NCBI GenBank assembly: GCA_022706885.1
Contig: JAKJBR010000029.1
Span: 1-15,306, forward strand
DNA from: DUPQ01 sp022706885
GTDB taxonomy: Bacteria; Bacillota; Clostridia; DUPQ01
Reading direction: 5' to 3'
Length of the DNA: 15,306 nt
In this document: positions 13,797 to 15,306 of the stretch, one piece after another
Layout: every line of letters starts with the position of its first letter
Position numbering within the stretch: the stretch's first letter is position 1
Notes under the pieces: model-generated
Told to the model about the DNA's origin: nothing
Database searches by the model: none
The model's input: only the letters and a program-made list of their open reading frames with translations
Program-made: the position numbers and the translations under genes

Positions 13797-14888
13797 ATGA
13801 ACAGAGAAACTTCCGTTGCAGGCAGATTTAGTTATGAGGGAGATATTATTTCAATAAAACCCATCGGTGCGGGTCATATAAATAAAACATATGTAGTGGA
13901 AACAACACGCGATAAATATACCCTTCAACTTATAAACACAACGGTTTTTACCAATCCCGTCGCTCTTATGGAAAATATATATAATGTGACGGAGTTTTTA
14001 AAAAAAAAGATTGCCGCACGGGGTGGCGATTTAAGAAGAGAAACGTTATCCGTTGTCAAAACAAAAGATAATAAATTGTTTTATGTGGATTCGGACAACT
14101 GTTACTGGCGCTCATATTTATACATTGACGATGTTACGACATATCAGCAACCTAAGAATCTTCAGGTAGTACGCGACAGCGGTTATGCATTCGGTGATTT
14201 TTTGAACATGCTTTCCGATTACGATATGAACACTCTTCATGAAACAATTAAAGACTTTCATAACACAGTAAAACGATTCCGTGACTTCGAGATGTCCGTA
14301 AAGAGGGATGTTGCGGGAAGAGTCTCAAATGTTACCGATGAAATTAACTTTTTGTATCAAAGAAAAGCCGATTGCGGAGTAATATTGGAGAACATAAAGT
14401 CGGGTAAAATACCTTTAAGAGTTACACACAATGATACAAAACTGAACAATCTTTTATTTGATAATGCAACCGATAAACCTATCTGTATTTTGGATCTGGA
14501 TACCGTCATGCCCGGCTCAATACTTTACGATTACGGTGATGCGTTGAGAATTTCCTCATCTTCCGCTGAGGAAGATGAAGAGAATCTTGATAAAGTTCAT
14601 TTCGTTACGGACAACTTCATATATTTCACAAAAGGTTTTTTAGCAGCCGTAAAGAACAGTATTAATGCCGTTGAGTTATCACTTTTGCCGTTTTCCATTA
14701 AACTTATAACCATGGAGATAGGCATGAGATTTCTCACCGATTATCTGAATAACGACATATATTTTGCGGTACATAAAGAAAACCATAATCTTATACGCGC
14801 CAGAACGCAATTTAAGCTGGTTAAGGAAATGGAAGGGTATTTACCCGAAATGAATGAAATAGTGCAAAAAATGGGAAGTGAGCTATGA
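13797..14888 (+). CDS. APH-family sugar kinase, NahK-like (N-acetylhexosamine 1-kinase type)
   Basis: A 363-residue kinase with the aminoglycoside-phosphotransferase fold. N-lobe: IGAGHINKTYVVE (23-35) resembles the nucleotide loop, and YTLQLIN (41-47) carries the strand where the usual lysine is replaced. C-lobe: THNDTKLNNLLFD (210-222) is the catalytic loop, with Asp213 as the presumed base, and ILDLDTVMPGSILYDYGDALR (231-251) holds the metal-binding Asp. These segments closely resemble Bifidobacterium NahK, which phosphorylates GlcNAc or GalNAc at the anomeric C1. Start: AGGAGGAG at 13786-13793. The stop overlaps the next start as ATGA. Substrate is inferred from family resemblance and from the deaminase and glycosidase-like neighbours; a different hexosamine or another acceptor is possible. 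Confidence 0.8.
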   Translation: MNRETSVAGRFSYEGDIISIKPIGAGHINKTYVVETTRDKYTLQLINTTVFTNPVALMENIYNVTEFLKKKIAARGGDLRRETLSVVKTKDNKLFYVDSDNCYWRSYLYIDDVTTYQQPKNLQVVRDSGYAFGDFLNMLSDYDMNTLHETIKDFHNTVKRFRDFEMSVKRDVAGRVSNVTDEINFLYQRKADCGVILENIKSGKIPLRVTHNDTKLNNLLFDNATDKPICILDLDTVMPGSILYDYGDALRISSSSAEEDEENLDKVHFVTDNFIYFTKGFLAAVKNSINAVELSLLPFSIKLITMEIGMRFLTDYLNNDIYFAVHKENHNLIRARTQFKLVKEMEGYLPEMNEIVQKMGSEL

Positions 14889-15306
14889 ATAATTACATTG
14901 TAAAGTGTGTGTCATCATTGGAGAAATGTTTTTTAGACGATAATATACAAGACAAGAAGCAATATACTTCCTTTTCCTGTTTACTGAATGAAAAACTTAA
15001 TTTCCAGATTGCTTATACTATGACAAGCGATACTTTAAAGGATAAAAGCCCCTGTTATTTTCATATACAATCGGAGTTGAAGGAATTTATACGGGTTTAT
15101 AAAGTGGAATCGGTTGCTGTCAGGCTGCCCGTATATCACAATTTGCCGACAGATAATTATCAGCGTAAAGTACCCCATTGTTATCCCGATTTATTATGTC
15201 CGTATGATAAAAAAGACAATGTCTATTTCGTACCTGATCTTCTGCAGTCGCTGTTTATAGAGGTGGATTTAAGTAATAATACATGTTTTTACGGAGATTA
15301 TGTTAT
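14885..15306 (+). CDS. DUF4091 / GH123-like glycan-active protein, N-terminal part (cut by window end)
   Basis: An open frame of 140 codons running off the window, with its ATG overlapping the kinase stop as ATGA. No signal peptide is seen (MNNYIVKCVSSLEK), suggesting a cytoplasmic protein. A beta-rich start (SFSCLLNEKLNFQIAYTM) leads to VRLPVYHNLPTDNYQRKVPH (79-98), then CYPDLLCPY (99-107). This V-R-L-P-V-Y...D-N-Y...PDLL signature is typical of the N-terminal domain of DUF4091 proteins, some of which are related to GH123 N-acetyl-beta-galactosaminidases. The catalytic domain is beyond the edge, so activity cannot be judged. Coupled translation with the kinase and deaminase suggests intracellular hydrolysis of an imported amino-sugar oligosaccharide. 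Confidence 0.65.
   Translation, partial: MNNYIVKCVSSLEKCFLDDNIQDKKQYTSFSCLLNEKLNFQIAYTMTSDTLKDKSPCYFHIQSELKEFIRVYKVESVAVRLPVYHNLPTDNYQRKVPHCYPDLLCPYDKKDNVYFVPDLLQSLFIEVDLSNNTCFYGDYV

Noticed and set aside
1..15306. tRNA or rRNA gene, CRISPR array, transposon or phage attachment site
   Set aside because: No cloverleaf, regularly spaced repeats, transposase or integrase motifs, or terminal inverted repeats were seen on either strand.

Overview
The window is an AT-rich stretch of bacterial chromosome in which all 17 recognised genes lie on the + strand, many joined by ATGA stop/start overlaps and preceded by strong GGAGG-type ribosome binding sites. Low GC, Gram-positive-style SD sites, two lipoproteins, a YpsC-like rRNA methyltransferase and a gap-pgk-tpiA-eno cluster suggest a Bacillota (Clostridia-like) anaerobe. 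That placement is inference; no rRNA or tRNA gene is present to anchor it. No mobile element, CRISPR array or RNA gene was found, and no gene-free gap exceeds about 170 bases.

Region 1 (1-755) is a stand-alone alpha/beta hydrolase. Region 2 (926-5574) is a tightly packed run: a THUMP/SAM-dependent RNA methyltransferase, a divergent HU-like protein, both subunits of a class I [4Fe-4S] fumarase, a eukaryotic-type NADP isocitrate dehydrogenase, a 66-residue DUF1858 CxxC protein and the tRNA methyltransferase TrmL. It mixes two TCA-cycle steps with RNA modification and a small, probably redox or Fe-S related, protein.

Region 3 (5683-10018) is the lower-glycolysis cluster gap | pgk-tpiA-eno. A hairpin terminator sits in the short gap after gap, so gap can be expressed separately from, and probably more strongly than, the downstream three. 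No phosphoglycerate mutase gene lies in the cluster.

Region 4 (10149-12886) holds two tandem, clearly paralogous lipoproteins of unknown function that look like beta-propellers. They are bracketed by two near-identical 44-bp blocks, each made of an intrinsic terminator followed by a TATAAT box. The 3' arm of each hairpin overlaps the possible -35 element. This is the least ordinary part of the window.

Region 5 (13020 to the window end) starts an amino-sugar or glycan operon: a NagB-like deaminase with altered active-site residues, a NahK-like anomeric sugar kinase, and the N-terminus of a DUF4091/GH123-like protein cut off by the window edge. Together they suggest salvage of N-acetylhexosamines, perhaps GalNAc, from host or environmental glycans.
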